Shown here piece by piece: positions 35,966 through 49,300 of a stretch of DNA of 64,000 nucleotides. The position numbers and the translations under genes were made by a program. The DNA is taken from positions 182,216 through 246,215 of the forward strand of contig NMRA01000154.1 in NCBI GenBank assembly GCA_002633005.1. The letters are read 5' to 3'. The DNA comes from Phoronis australis (lineage: Eukaryota; Phoronida; Phoronidae). Position 1 is the first letter of the stretch; each line of letters begins with the position of its first letter. The notes below the pieces were generated by a model. The model had not been told where the DNA came from and did not search any database. It saw nothing but the letters and a program-made list of their open reading frames with translations.

Positions 35966-36570
35966 TGACTTTAAGTAGATTGTTACTGCGGGTTAGTTTC
36001 AGTCTCCAAGGCAGTGTGGCCCGTCACGGGAATTTCAGGCGATTTGTTGCAACCGATTTAATTCAAACAAGGGATAAGAACCCCGATGACACTGCTTTGG
36101 AAAAGCAATCGCACCTATGAGGAAAGTACATCGTGTTTTAAACACCAGAACATGGGTTTACTACGACCTGAAGCTTGCCTTAGAAAAGATATCATCAATT
36201 AAAGATGCATAGCCTTATTAAATTTTAAATACGCAAATGAAGCACTAATTTACAAAACAACCCCGGAGATCATCCGAGAACCAGTTACCATTACAATCTC
36301 GCGAAAATCTCGTTTTGTTGAACTATTTTTATGTAAAGGAATATGGTAATATTTTATCGTTACCCTAATGAAACGAGGCAGAGCTATATTATTGTTTATT
36401 TATTTCATTATAAAATAACGATTACATAATATTTGAAACTACTAGGTTTTTTTATATGTTTGCACTTGTTTTTAAGTGTGTCAGTTGTGGAGTTTTCTTT
36501 AACACCGCAATTTATTTACAAATTGTTTTCTTTTTCGTGATTGTATTTGTGCACACAGTTCTCCAGGAAG

Positions 36571-36585
36571 TCACTAGGTGGCGCT
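36571..36585 (+). promoter_or_regulatory. CTCF-consensus-like site in the MYO9-NR2F interval
   Basis: TCACTAGGTGGCGCT fits NCA-NNA-GRN-GGC-RSY exactly. It is not in an obvious repeat. Motif evidence only. Confidence 0.35.
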
Positions 36586-37156
36586 TGCTAAAACTTAAAT
36601 ATTCATTGTTTTAATGAGACATAGCAAGCTACTTTTCTGATCTTTTCAAATTTGCTTGCCCACTTGTCAATATTGCCAATACCTGTTATTCTGTATACAA
36701 CTGTGTAATCCTTGGCTTTTCGTGTTCATGAAGTCCCAAAGCGGAAGTGGCTCGATCGTATCACATAGGTCAAAGGTGCTACTGGTATGTCTAACGATAC
36801 ACGAAACGTGTTTTAAAGGGCGACGAATGAGGCCTCTGGGAAAATAACAGATCGCATGTACTCGTGCTCTGTTCGAGTCGCTCTTCCTAGGATTTGTGTA
36901 GCCCTGAAATTCATTATACGATCGAACTGTGTACTTGTGCTGAAATGAGTACTTAGTGTGTATGTCGTAGCTAGACGTGTGGACTATTTTTTTGGTAAAT
37001 GTTAAATTTCACCGATAAAAACTAACCTTAAAGTTCCAATTATTTGAAAAACCCAAGGTCCTAAAATGTCACTTGCAATGACAAAAATATAAATACGCAC
37101 AGGCTTCAATCGTTACATTTTGACAAGTAGTTGTAGAACTTTCGGGTTTCATTCAA

Positions 37157-37171
37157 GGTGCCACCTGGTGT
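37157..37171 (-). promoter_or_regulatory. CTCF-consensus-like site, opposite orientation
   Basis: On the minus strand ACACCAGGTGGCACC fits NCA-NNA-GRN-GGC-RSY. It lies about 570 bp from the + strand site at 36571, with motifs pointing toward each other. Confidence 0.3.
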
Positions 37172-39517
37172 GGTGTCATGAAATGAACTCAATCGGTCAA
37201 TCCACATAAAGTTTTAACAGAGCGATACGTGTTTGTGAGATCACAGAAGGGCAGACAATCAATGACAACAAATTGAACACTGTGAGCGGAAATGCTACTG
37301 AACACAAAGTGCATTTATGTAAATAAACAAGCATGTTTATGATGAAAAATAAACAATGCTGAACGAGCAAATATCATCAAACGTAATAGCAAACTTTTGA
37401 GAGTTTGTACAGTATTGTGACTTCAAACATGGACAGGAGAAACGGAACCTCCGCGCGTCGCAATGGAGTGAAATTCGTCTTCAATGCATTGCTTGAGACA
37501 CATGCTTTACGTCTGGGCCACGGTCACGTGACTGTGGTAGAATGAAGTTTCTGATATTTATTCATATTATTTAAGTTTTTGTATTTTTAGAGAAATCATA
37601 AATGGATGTTCTTGTGTGTCGTAGGATTTGAGCCCCCATGGTACGCAGGCCTTAGTTTCAACTCTGGTCACGTGATTACATCATGAAGGGTGTTAGTGTC
37701 GTGTATTTGGTTACCCAATCATTTTGTTCTCGCTTGTACATAGTTACCGTTGCTATTGTTTTGATGGACCGCCAAATCATTCGTTAGATTTGTGGGCCAT
37801 TGTCTTTGATTTGTTTTGTAAACTGGGATGTAGCGTTTTCTAGTTTTTATCAGTGTCTGTGCAAGACGTGTTGTGAGCGGTTTACCATGACTGCTAGATC
37901 AGTTTTCACCAGGATGAGAGCTAGTCGTTGTGTCGCAATCAATCCAATTGATTGGGTGTAACTATTCAGTGTTGACAGCAGTAAACCTCCAAACGGTCTA
38001 CACTTGTACGATTTATATGACCAAGCTCCGTAGTACATGATGTACGCATAATTTCTACCAGTGTGATACGCACGACGAAATGATTACGAACAGAAATACA
38101 TGTAAAGGGTAATGATTCTCCAAAATGCTTTCAGTCGATTTGCTTTGCTTGTCGGTCAATTTGCCACGTGTGCAATGAAAAAAATACACAATTTTCGATT
38201 AAAACCTAAGTGCTTTTCACAACTACATTGTTGACTAGAAATTTTTAAGTTTCAGTTTTCATCAAAGTCTGGCACGCGTACTTTAGCCAAAGGTCAACAA
38301 TCTGACCACGAAGAGGGAAAGAAGATTTGAGCAGACTTCGGATTTCTGTCTTGACTTCGAGTTGTAGACAGATTTTCTGATTTTCAGTCTTATACTGATT
38401 TTCGTGAAACGAGCTAAGCCATCCGTAGACTGATTCTTAGCAAAAAGTCAAAAATCAAAAACCAATAGACTCTTCAAGAAACAAGCCCCTCAACTCTATC
38501 TTGCAACTGTACATTATATTTACTTGTTTGCAGTGGGCACAAGGCGGCCATGACACCATCTACTCAGTTTAAAGAAGTTTTTATCGCACGTGTAACCTTG
38601 GGAAGCTTGAATATTCTTCAGAGTGCTCAAGTGAGCGCCCGAGTCAGCGGATAAAGCTGAGGACTTTGAGCGCCATTATGAAAGTAAGGTCTTCACACCA
38701 GTCTCCATTGGCGTCTTAATTTGTTTCCATACCGTTTGGGAAGAAGTTTCGCTTGCTCAGTTAAATTGAACGACGATCACGCGCCGATATTTCAACGACA
38801 ATAATTATAAATGCTTGTATAAAGCGTGCAATTATCTAAGTAACAAAAATATACATTGGGAAATAATTGTTTCCCAAATTTGGACCCACCTATTGAAAAG
38901 TTCTGGCTACGCCAGTTCGTGTTTGTTTGCTGGTTTGTTGACTAAACTTAACGGACAATATGCTCTTTGAACAAAAATTATATTCCATCGAATCTCAAAA
39001 AAGAGAAAAACACTAATTCGTTCAGAGTGTACTACTTTGCTTGCTTGAGAAATGTCTATTTGTTTCATAATTCTCATTTTGACATGTATCTAAACAAAAT
39101 TACTTAAGGCATACAGCACGCGAAGTTTATCGTTGACAAAATTTGTTCTTTTTCAGGACAGAATCCTGCTTGTATATGAAAAAATGTGAATCTTGCTTTA
39201 TTCAGTGTCGTGTTGACGCGAATATTTTTCATAAAATATATATGCGTTTCCAGTTCGTAAGCTTTCTAAAAGCTGAACACTCAAAAGATGGAAATAGTTA
39301 GCTTATGTATATGTAATAGTTTCCAAACTTTACTACTGCTGCAGGTTTGTGTAATAACCTGTCAGCGTGATCGTGGTTTGTTCCCGCCGTTTTCACACTA
39401 ACGATAACAAAATGAAGAAAAATAGAAATAACGAAGAATCCTTTATTGTATAGCAGTGAGCAAAACGGGCGTCTTGGACGCCAAATAGCGTTAGATACTC
39501 AAAATAAGCGTATGGTA

Positions 39518-39555
39518 TAATAATCATAATGATAATAATAATAATAATAATGATT
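39518..39555. repeat. AAT-rich microsatellite
   Basis: ATAATAATAATAATAATGAT-type run. A shorter one occurs near 33579-33594. Confidence 0.85.
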
Positions 39556-41509
39556 ATGTAAGAATCCGCACACACTTCGCCGCCTTTGTGACGATTTACA
39601 ACCGTCTTACATTTTGTGAAGACTGACTCCAGTGTAATAAAATCCCGGCTTATCATAAACAAGACTACATGCAATCCTCCTGCTATCAGATAACATTTAC
39701 AAAAACTGCAATGGTCTTCGTATTAGTTCCCCATTTTCTCTTCAAAGCCATGTTATCGATTTTTGCAAGCCGTTAAATCACATTTCTTTTCTTAGCTAAT
39801 AAAAAGAATTTCGCGAAGCAGAGAAATCGAATAGAAATATTTATAACGGGGCGTGAACAACTGGCAAATCGTAATCTTTTTTACATCTTGCCAAGCTCGC
39901 ATTTCCACCAACCAGAGAAAGGCAAAGCACTGCCGCGCGCTCCAAGTTATGAATATTACAAGCGAACAAATGAGCACGAGGAAAGGTCGTGAACCGACCC
40001 GTCCAACCGGAAAGACAATAGATAGTAAAGCATGGACCAGTAATTTCTGTTCACCTGATTGAACCGTAGACGATACATTCCCTCGCTTGATTAAACAGCA
40101 TCATGTGTTTGTTATCCAAGCTAAAACAAACAGGTGACATCGAACACTTTTTCTTAAAACTAAAGAGGATCATTTGTTCCTTGACAAAGGAACAGATCTT
40201 GTCCTCTGAGACTTACAAGACAAAAGACTGGAGAGCTTTAAACACGTAAATCCGCACGATTATTTCTCAAAATCCTGTGCCGAGCATTGTCGTCACCAAA
40301 AAATCGAACAATGAAATATTAACGAATGTGATAATTCGGGGAGGAGCCGGTAAGTGTGAGTTTTACAAGGAGTTCTAGTTTGATAAGCCGGAATTTACAC
40401 ACGAAAACTAGCAACTGTTCACAACAACGTTTGTTTAGAGGCTGCCAAGCGTAAGTATGAATTAAAAATACTAAAAATATACATACAACTCTACTCGTTA
40501 TGGCACAATGAATTCAACGCATCCTGTTACAAATACAAGAGAAAAAGGACACGTGTACACGGAAATTTCAAAACCTCTTGATTAGGACAAAGCAAGTAAA
40601 ACCAGAAGGCCGAATGAAAGTCGATAAGAATTGGCATTTGAACAAAACAAATCCACCTTTTCCTAATTTTGGAATGCTAGACACTAGAACATGTGTAATG
40701 AATTCCAGCATTGTCCGTCATTTGGATTTTACTGGATTGGCGTCGAATTGTGTTTCATCACGCAACTAATCATACAAATAAAAAAAAACAAGTGAACGAA
40801 GACGAAAACAAGTGTCACCTGCTTCGTCGTCGCAAATGTATAAAAAGTAGAAAATGGCACAATTGAATTTAAAAGTTTTTTTTTTTGTAAATAGAGACAT
40901 AAAAGCAATGACGTTGTAACAAAAATTAAGATTTTCACAAGTTCCTTTCTTGTTTGGTGTTAGAAGATAAATTATATCGGATCGAAAACTCGCGACATTT
41001 TAGGAGAAGCAGACGCGGTAGGGGGTGGCGATTTCCCGTAATGCGGCACGCGCAACATCTGACTGAGAGCCGTGCACCAGAACGTATCACCAGGGTGCAC
41101 CAGCACGTGTCTCCAAGCCACAAATTAAGCGTTTCATGTCCCTGACTAAATACAACTAAATAAACAGTATAAGTACCAGCAATAGACGTGTCCGTGTCAT
41201 GTCCCATAAAACAAACGAAAGAAACAATATGTGCATATGCTGGGATTCCAAAACTCATTAAGAAACGGTGGTCATTCATTTCAGCGTGACTAGATATCTA
41301 AGGAAAACACAACAGACTGCATAAAAACAATTAAAACACACAGAGACCGACCACCAATATTCACGTAGTAAAAGGCACATTATACGCGAAGAACTGCTTA
41401 TCGAACGAGACACGACCGTTAGGAAATATTCTGTACTGTTTAAAATGAAATTAGTGTGGTTACAATACTTTTATACACATTGTTCTATAGACAATTACAA
41501 GTACTACTC

Positions 41510-42073
41510 CGATCTGTCTCATGAAATGTGACGTCAGGCAGAAGTTTGGTCTTACGTTCCCACTTGCTGAGTAAAGGTTTGGCCACGTAAATGTGAACGC
41601 ATCACAGTTTATCTATAATGTATAGAAATTATCCCAATAAGTAGCATTTATGTGAATATTCTTAGTGACTTTGTATTTTTGCTCAAGCGAGATTTAATTA
41701 TTATTCACAAATAATTAATCATTTTTGGCCATAGTAAGATTAAAAAACGTACAATCGCCGCACAAATAAAAGTTCATGTTCATTCAACGTTTCGTCTATT
41801 CATAAGACATCACCAGGATAATATATACAATAAGACAGCAAGTGTCCAATACCAGTACTTCTCTCATTTCACTACATGGATGTGACTTAACTGGTATTCG
41901 ACACTTGCTGTTTTATAGTATTTATTATCCTGATGATGTCTTATGAATAGACGAATAGTTGAATGAATATGAACTTTTTTATTTGTGCGGCAACTGTCCG
42001 TTTTTTAATATTCAAAAATAGTACTATGGACCGTAAGACCAAGTCTTGATGTCACTTTTCATGAAACGTACCC
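41510..42073 (+). repeat. Dispersed repeat, copy B, interrupted by a palindromic element
   Basis: 41510-41738 resembles 25676-25880. 42011-42073 supplies a right terminus ATGAAACGTACCCCTGG that is roughly complementary to copy A's left terminus. The palindrome at 41739-42010 separates the two parts. Confidence 0.55.
41739..42010. mobile_element. Palindromic element with hammerhead-like motif (possible Penelope-type terminus)
   Basis: Arms 41739-41856 and 41890-42010 are near reverse complements around a loop of about 33 nt. Each arm contains, in its own sense, CTG(A/G)TGATGTCTTATGAA, AATAGACGAA and GTTGAATGAA. That is a CUGAUGA-like box, a small GUCU/AGAC stem, then GAAAC, reminiscent of the hammerhead cores in Penelope-like element termini. 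An extra U and no verified cleavage site make the ribozyme assignment weak. Confidence 0.5.
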
Positions 42074-43061
42074 CTGGCATCGATAAGTAAAGGTAAACTT
42101 GCTGTGTAAGTTTGTTTGAAATGAAGCAGTTATACCCTCCGTTCCCTGATGGCTGAAGTTCGTATTAAACACCTAATACATCTTAATGCATAAAAAACTA
42201 TTAGATCAAAACATTCAGAAAGAGGTTGTGTTTTTAGTTTCCTACAAAACTAACCGTTGGAAGATTTGTTTTGGCTGGTGCCACAGTCCTATTGAATCAA
42301 ACTTTTGCGGGTCACGTACAACATGCTGACGACACTAACAGACAGCGAACAACACTGAATGAGCTCACCTGTGGATCTTGCTCTTGTACAACGATTCAAG
42401 TAAGAAATATAAACTGAATCACATAACGAAGGGTAGTTACAAACGATTAAATACATACATTACAACCGGGTTTGATGACAACTAGTTGTTTACAGAAAGC
42501 CCTGCATTCGTTATACTCTGCCGCGTTCGCGTTTCCAAATTTTGAAAATTCTAGGCCGCCACGAAGATCAGTTCCTGAAGCCATGTTACGAAAACACGCA
42601 AATACTGAACAGTACTCTTCGCCCGCCAGGATCAAAATTTGTGTGGCCAATAGCCAGAGTTCAATCGAGCTTCTTTCGTCTTGTGCCTAAACTACCGTAA
42701 TCACTAGCACCACGTACGATGAGTGCTGGCACACAAATTCAATAAACAGCGTGTTTCAGAAACACTTCTCACCGACACCACCTTGCAAGCCTCGTGTAAG
42801 ATTTGGAATCTTACGCCATACTTCCTTCTGTTCTCAACAGAGGCAGTAAAAAGCTTTTGTTATCTTCCATGTCCAATAATTAAAACCTCCAATCAAAATA
42901 ATTTTATATACAGAACTTTTAAGTGTCAGCCTGTATTTTTTTGTTTATGGCACAACGCGTGAATTAAATTCAAACTTCCCAGTGATAGTAATACCATTCA
43001 AAATGGTTTGTCATAACTAACCAAAATGGCCCCCAACTGATCTACGTCACTAGATCCGCCA

Positions 43062-43339
43062 TCATTGAGTCAGACTCATATAGGGCCAGTTAAAGGAACC
43101 ACCGCTGAGCAACATGTCGCGAATTAAAGTTTCAATTGGCGTTTTGCCCACTAATCGCACAAAGAACAGTTGCTCGATTACTTGAGAGCTGACGGTGCGC
43201 AGAGATGGCAAGCGCAACAGTAGCTTTCCGAAGCGGGTCGGCTGGTTTGGGTATTGACTGCGGACGTATTCCTCAAGGGCGCACTGTGACTTCTCTTGAA
43301 AACTTTCCACGTGACCGCCGTCAGAAAGACCACAGGCAT
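43062..43339 (-). CDS. NR2F: NR2F terminal exon (end of LBD, AF-2, stop)
   Basis: On the minus strand acceptor TTGTTTTGGCAG ends at 43340. The exon encodes [60 protein letters not shown] and the AF-2 helix region [20 protein letters not shown]. It ends SLTQ and TGA at 43064-43062. It is nearly identical to vertebrate COUP-TF C-termini apart from the last few residues. Confidence 0.97.
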
Positions 43340-46300
43340 CTGCCAAAACAATAAATTTGTATGTGAAAAGCAAATAAACAAAACATATTTACCAGGACTG
43401 GAGAATTGAGAATGTCGCAAGAATAGGGGGCGGGGGGCGGGGGGCGGGGGCTAAAGGTAAAGTACCAAGAAGTTCAACAGCAGATAACCTTAATGTATTG
43501 AGTCTACGAACTGTCCAATTTGAATACCCTGGGTATCAAAAATGTACTGTGCGATGGTGGGTACAAAGATCGAGCTGTGCAATGTTGTCTCGTGAGAAAG
43601 ACAGAATTATTTCATCCATTTTTGCCTCAATTTTTAAAATCAACTTTTAACCAACGTCTTTCGTTTTCTTTAAAAAATACGCAATTCCACCTACAGTAAG
43701 AATTGAAAAATGATAGAAAAACGTAACAAAGCAGAAGAAACATACACAAGGCATGGACATTTTTTACGACAGGAACAGAAATAAAATTTAAAATATACAT
43801 ACATGTACAGTGCTTAATAGAAATTCCTCTCTCCGCTTCATTTTATTTCAGTACATCATGCAATTAATATTAATTCAAAAGCAAAGCCACGATTTTTTTG
43901 TGATGCGTCAAAAAGAGGTTGCGCTTGCCAGTTAACTAAAGCTGAGAGAAGAAAAGTAGGAAAGATGCTTCCTATTTTTACGTGCATGCATAGTAAGACG
44001 AATTTGCGCTAATGTTAACTGCGGGTACCGGACGCCATCACACTCCACATTTCTGTTTCTTATTTACTGTTCTCGCTTCGAATATCTTCGAAACGATGGC
44101 CATCAGACTAAATGACTCATGGTGCATTTTATATTTCTTTAAATTAATTGACAAAAGACTGTCCAGATTCATGGCAGTGATACAGCGAAGGGCGTGTGCA
44201 GAAGGCAATAACATATTAACTTCGACCTTCAGTATCACCGGATGAAAGAAAACGAGAATAAATAAGCTAACAAGGCGGTTTGATCTACGAATATAATGTC
44301 AATTTGTTTTGCCCTTAATGAGGGAATATCACAAATTATCTTATAACTCCAATTAAGTGCCAATTGATCGTTTTTATTTGAAAAAAAGAAAAAGATGAAC
44401 ATGAAGAACCATGGCAACCTTTAGAGAGAATGATTTTGTTTCAAATTCAAATATTTTACAGGCATAGTGTGGGGATGTAATAACAAGAGAGATGTCCGTT
44501 TTATGATAACTTTTATAGATTCGGGAAAAGGTATGATGCAAGGTGCCTGTGCTAAATGGAAAAATATAAGAAAAATCAATTCACGATTTTTTGATTCACA
44601 ACCCTGAAAAAGCTCCAACCAAAAATGACACAAAACCAAAAATGACACAAAACCATACCGAACAGTACGGAAACTGGGTTCAATTTCAATATCCTACTTT
44701 CACAGATGATTTAAGCTTCTTTGCTAATACGAACTGACAAAATAGTTTTCAAGAAAAATCTTTGTTAACCTTTTATTTTATCAATATTGGAATCAGTCGA
44801 AGTTCGCGTATACTTTGAAACATTAATCAGAAACAAAGAACGAGACATATTTCAATTGACGAAGAACGTTTTGACCAGAAATGCCAATCTTCTTAATACT
44901 ACTACGACCATGATTAGGGATATCAGAAAATACATTTTTACAAGAAAACAGATGACCTTTAAATCTTTTTTGATAAACGGTGTTAAAATGTCACCGAAAA
45001 TGTTGCCGTCAGCAATATGGTATTTTTCAACTTAGAAGAGTTTCTCTCTCTATCGTTGCAAAGGTCAAAACATACATGCATGTATGCGTTACACGGCATT
45101 GGACACAGTCAGCCATTTCAGTTTTAAAACACTTGCGCGATTGTAGCCTCTTTATAAGTACTACACAAATGTTATTGGGCCTTGATAGTCAAAGATACGA
45201 TATTTTAGATATTCTAGTGAGATTGGAATATGTTTATAAAACTCGCGGAGATACTTTGCTTTCTCTAGTTATTTTCCAAAACCTGATTCGAGTTTGATGA
45301 ATTAATACCTCGTAGTTTAACACATACAACAACAACAAAAAAGAAAAATAGTGATCAATGAAAGCATCTGGATTCGAAAACTGCAAAATTCAAGGAAACG
45401 AAACTCGCGGCTGTACAATTTATAACTGAAATTCATGAATGGAAAGAAATTAAATGCAGTTTCATTAGGTACATGTTTAGTAGAACTTTATTAAAACTCG
45501 TTAAGAGTAACCGCAAGCAGATGACTTGAGGAAAATAATTAAGGAAACCACGAAAACAATACGAATCCTTCTGGAAGATATATTTAAAAACCCACTCAAC
45601 ATACGGTCAGCCGCATGTATTTAACGCTAATTAACTCTTTTGCGGTTTGGGACGGAGAAGGTCTTTTCAGCTTTGCGCCTAAACCAATCAGAAATTGGAC
45701 GGAAAATTGGCAAAAGTCGTCTAAATTTATCACAATAATCCTGGAAATATCAGTAAACGAAACTTTTAACGACTAATTTTTAACACAGCCATTTGTCTTT
45801 TCTGAATTTTTGTTTTAATTGCGTTTTACAATATAAAATCCTGAAAATAGATACCTGCCAATAGTTGGTCCTTCTCGCACAACAAAACTTTACTCTTCAA
45901 ACCAAACAAATCTTGTATCAACCACAAACTGCTGCAAATTTATCGTATCATCCTTTCATCGATTGTTTTAAGAAGACAAGCGTTGTTTGTACGTACGTAG
46001 TAAATTGCACGCGGGAGATCATTTTTTTCTTTAATTCTGTCATATTTTATTCATAAATTTGTAACAAGACGACGTAAAAACACGTTTGAACTTCTTTTGT
46101 CTGTGTGTACGATTATAATAAAACGCTAAAATGTTACCACAGCAACGAAATCTTCGGTCGAAGGTCACGAAAAGTGCGATTCACCAACCGTGAATAACGC
46201 TCAGGCTGATTCTGATATAATTTCTTTGTTCTCTTTATATTGATAAATGGAAGACGATTTGTCAATGAAATTCTACATGTAGGATCTGATTAACTGATAT

Positions 46301-49300
46301 TAATATGGAAATTTGACATGAGACTTTATTTAATAATTGCGTGCGTGCGCGAAAAACATTTCTTGAATAGCTGGATTTAAATACAGAATTGAGCCTTTGA
46401 GGGTTTGTTTTCTTTATAGAATCAGATAATTTTTAGAGAAAAAATTCGTGTTAATAAAGTAAAAGAAATTTAATGGGTAGCGTGAATGCCAATTGAACGG
46501 AGACGTCAAGTTGAATTACGGATCAGATCTTTTCTATTAATTTTGTTTCGCGAAATTCTACATAGCTTGGGCATTGATTGAAGAGTTTTACGAATAATCT
46601 CTCCAGGTGGCGGTGAAATCGGGCAAAATTGAAGGACTTCATAATTCTGGGGTATTAAATCAAATCTGTTTTAGTAATCTACGATGGACTCACTTTGGTT
46701 TACGTTAATATAAATCTGCATAGCTTTTCATAACTATATGACCGTTTTCTATTATAATACTTCATCAATTCACAAATGTTATGAAGTAAATTTGAATGTC
46801 AGTACTGAACACCTCTATGCTGACTATGCATGAGCGTAACTTGTCTCATTGTCTAACGAAGACCTTGTCCACTTACAATTACGTATGAACACCAGTTAAA
46901 AGTCCTTCTTGTCCTAAATACATCATAGCCATGCACATAACACGAGACAACTCATTCCGAACAGGTGCAAACACAAACGAATGCGCCAAAGCCAGCCCAG
47001 CTGGGCTCATTGTGATGAAAACACAACCTACGAGATTAGGTGAACCGTATGAAAACTTTATGAAGTATTTTAAAGTGTTGTTTATTCGCCTAAACACCAC
47101 CAGTGTTACAAAGTGAAAAACCATTCGTCAAGGCTCATACACAAATATCGTTTCTGGGGTTAATTTTTAACTAAAAATACAGGGCGTCAATGTGAACGTC
47201 ACGTGATAAGAGCCCTGGAGGCAACTGAAGCGGGTTCCGCGCACTACTTGTTCACATGACGATCCCCGGACACGTGTACTGCCGGCTCACTACTCCACAA
47301 TAGGCCAAAGGTCGCTGACACAAAAATAACGGACTGAACAAATCACAAAAAGTCAGCAAATGCACGAATATGAACAAAGAACGTATTAGTATAATATCGG
47401 CTTCACCGAACCTTGAAATCATAATGACTGCAGCCGCCACCGTGCAGCCGATTAATGGCGATTTAAAAGCCAGCTCGTCAACTGAGCAATGCTCGCCAGT
47501 GAAACCGTGCATGCTCTCTGCATTTATGAATAATGCTCATGGAAATGCTAATTACATATGCCTGTAAACGCCAGTAACTCATTCTTATTCAAGTTAATCA
47601 AAAATTGTGTTTTAATCAAAAAGAATGTGACAATAATTAAGTCAAATAAACTAATTATAAAGGGTGCTTTATATTTAGCATAACCATCTGGATTCGCTTG
47701 CGCTCTTATTGACGCGTCTCCGCATCATACAACTCAAAATCATCAAAATTGTAGGCGTTGGCTCAACAACACGCATTTCAACCATACACGTAAGCCTAAC
47801 ATGAGCAGGTTGGTTTACGAAAGAGAGTCCGGGAAATATTGACGAACAATGCGTCACTTCCTGTTTAATCGTACGAATGCAGATCAACAAGTCCATCGCC
47901 AGTCTTTTCCGCGAACTTTAGCGAATCGTCTCTGAAGTTCAGTGAAATGAACGTCTGCTGAGAATGTTAAACCTTGTCCAAAAATGACAGCATTCTCGAA
48001 TGAGGAACGTACTAGGAATAAACTAGTTTTTTCATTAAACTTCCAAATCAGCAACACAAGAACTCGACTGTTGGCGGCTATAAGTCCCCTCATTGTTTCA
48101 CACGTCACCTCAGTTCTCCTGAATTTTTTTAAGTCACCAGCGAGGCCTCGAGCAGAATAAGGCAGGGGAAAACGACATGAAATCTGAATGAAGCCAGCTG
48201 GCCCAGTGGACTTCTTTGAACAAAAAGCACGCAGACAACTCGATTTTTCAAGCGCCACTTAAGTCATACATTATGAATTACGGATGCTGAACTTTGCCTC
48301 AAATCAGAAAACGAAGTGTTACCGACGGAAGTGAGCATTCAACAGCCCACCGGGCGTTAGAACTAGAATTTGGTGAACTGTCCGTGACAACCCTGAGGAC
48401 GGCGAATCAAAACATACTTGGTATCAAAAACGTTGGTTTTCCAGACCCAGTCAAAAATGAATAACACACCTTTGTACAGCACTGCACCACGAACAAGCAG
48501 CCATTTGGTGACGGTGATGGCAGTAGAATTAGTGAAATAAAAGGTAAAGATGGTAATATTTAGGTTTTCGCTGAAGATGATGGCGGCAGGACGATGATGA
48601 GGATTACTGCACTGGTGACATTGGTCGTTGTAGCATTACTGATGACGAAGCCTGTGGCAGTATTCAGATCACTAACACGGACCAATGAACAACGCTCTCG
48701 TTGATAACGGAAGGATGGAGCACTGGGGGTCATAGATGTGTGGAGAGCTGCGAACGCACCTCTTGAATGATGTGTGAGAATGCTACTGACTTGAGTGGAG
48801 TTTTCGGTTGGCTAGAAGAAATAGCGCGAATCTTCATCAGTGAAATTCGATTAGGTCGTGTAATCCGCTAGCAATAGTTATGGTACAGACTTCAGAATAC
48901 AGCCTCAGGCCATATGTCATAGTATTGTCATTTATATCCGGTGACATTTGGCTCAGCACTGGGCAAATCAAGTTGTCATAGCTTTTTCATGAAATGGGGT
49001 GATTGGCCCTTTGTAAATCGAATCGCAGCTGCGAGACTATGCGATTGTATTTTGTTCTTGATCGTTTATTGTCCACCTGGGGGTGAATAGCCTCCAGCCA
49101 TCGACACTCACAGTTACCTCTTGGCTGGATGTCTTTGTTGCGAACGTTGTTGATCACGATGGTATAAACGTTCTTCAAGTGTTAATTTGTTGCCCCATTG
49201 GTCATAAAAAGTGAAAAGAGGAAACCCGTAGCAAGTGACAAAGGAAGACATTATTCCCTGAATATGTGCATGAATCTAACAAATGCCTCACCAAACAGGG

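Larger units (their letters stand above)
22442..43061. other. 20.6-kb intergenic interval between MYO9 and NR2F 3' ends
   Basis: No protein-coding exon or RNA gene could be supported on either strand. Open frames are short and overlapping and lack family motifs. Part of the right end is presumably NR2F 3' UTR; the nearest minus-strand AATAAA noticed lies inside the 41.7-kb palindrome, so the transcript end is unknown. Repeats and putative regulatory motifs within the interval are listed individually. Confidence 0.75.

Noticed and set aside
42447-42650. Cys-containing 67-residue minus-strand frame downstream of NR2F
   Set aside because: I considered a secreted Cys-rich module, but there is no signal peptide, no matching family pattern and no clear splice sites; it may be NR2F 3' UTR.
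46980-47000. Short palindrome around CCCAGCTGGG
   Set aside because: Too short, and unaccompanied by other structure, to call a feature.
47884-48258. 124-residue minus-strand open frame in the NR2F intron
   Set aside because: No recognisable domain, no conserved motif and no supporting splice structure; consistent with chance.
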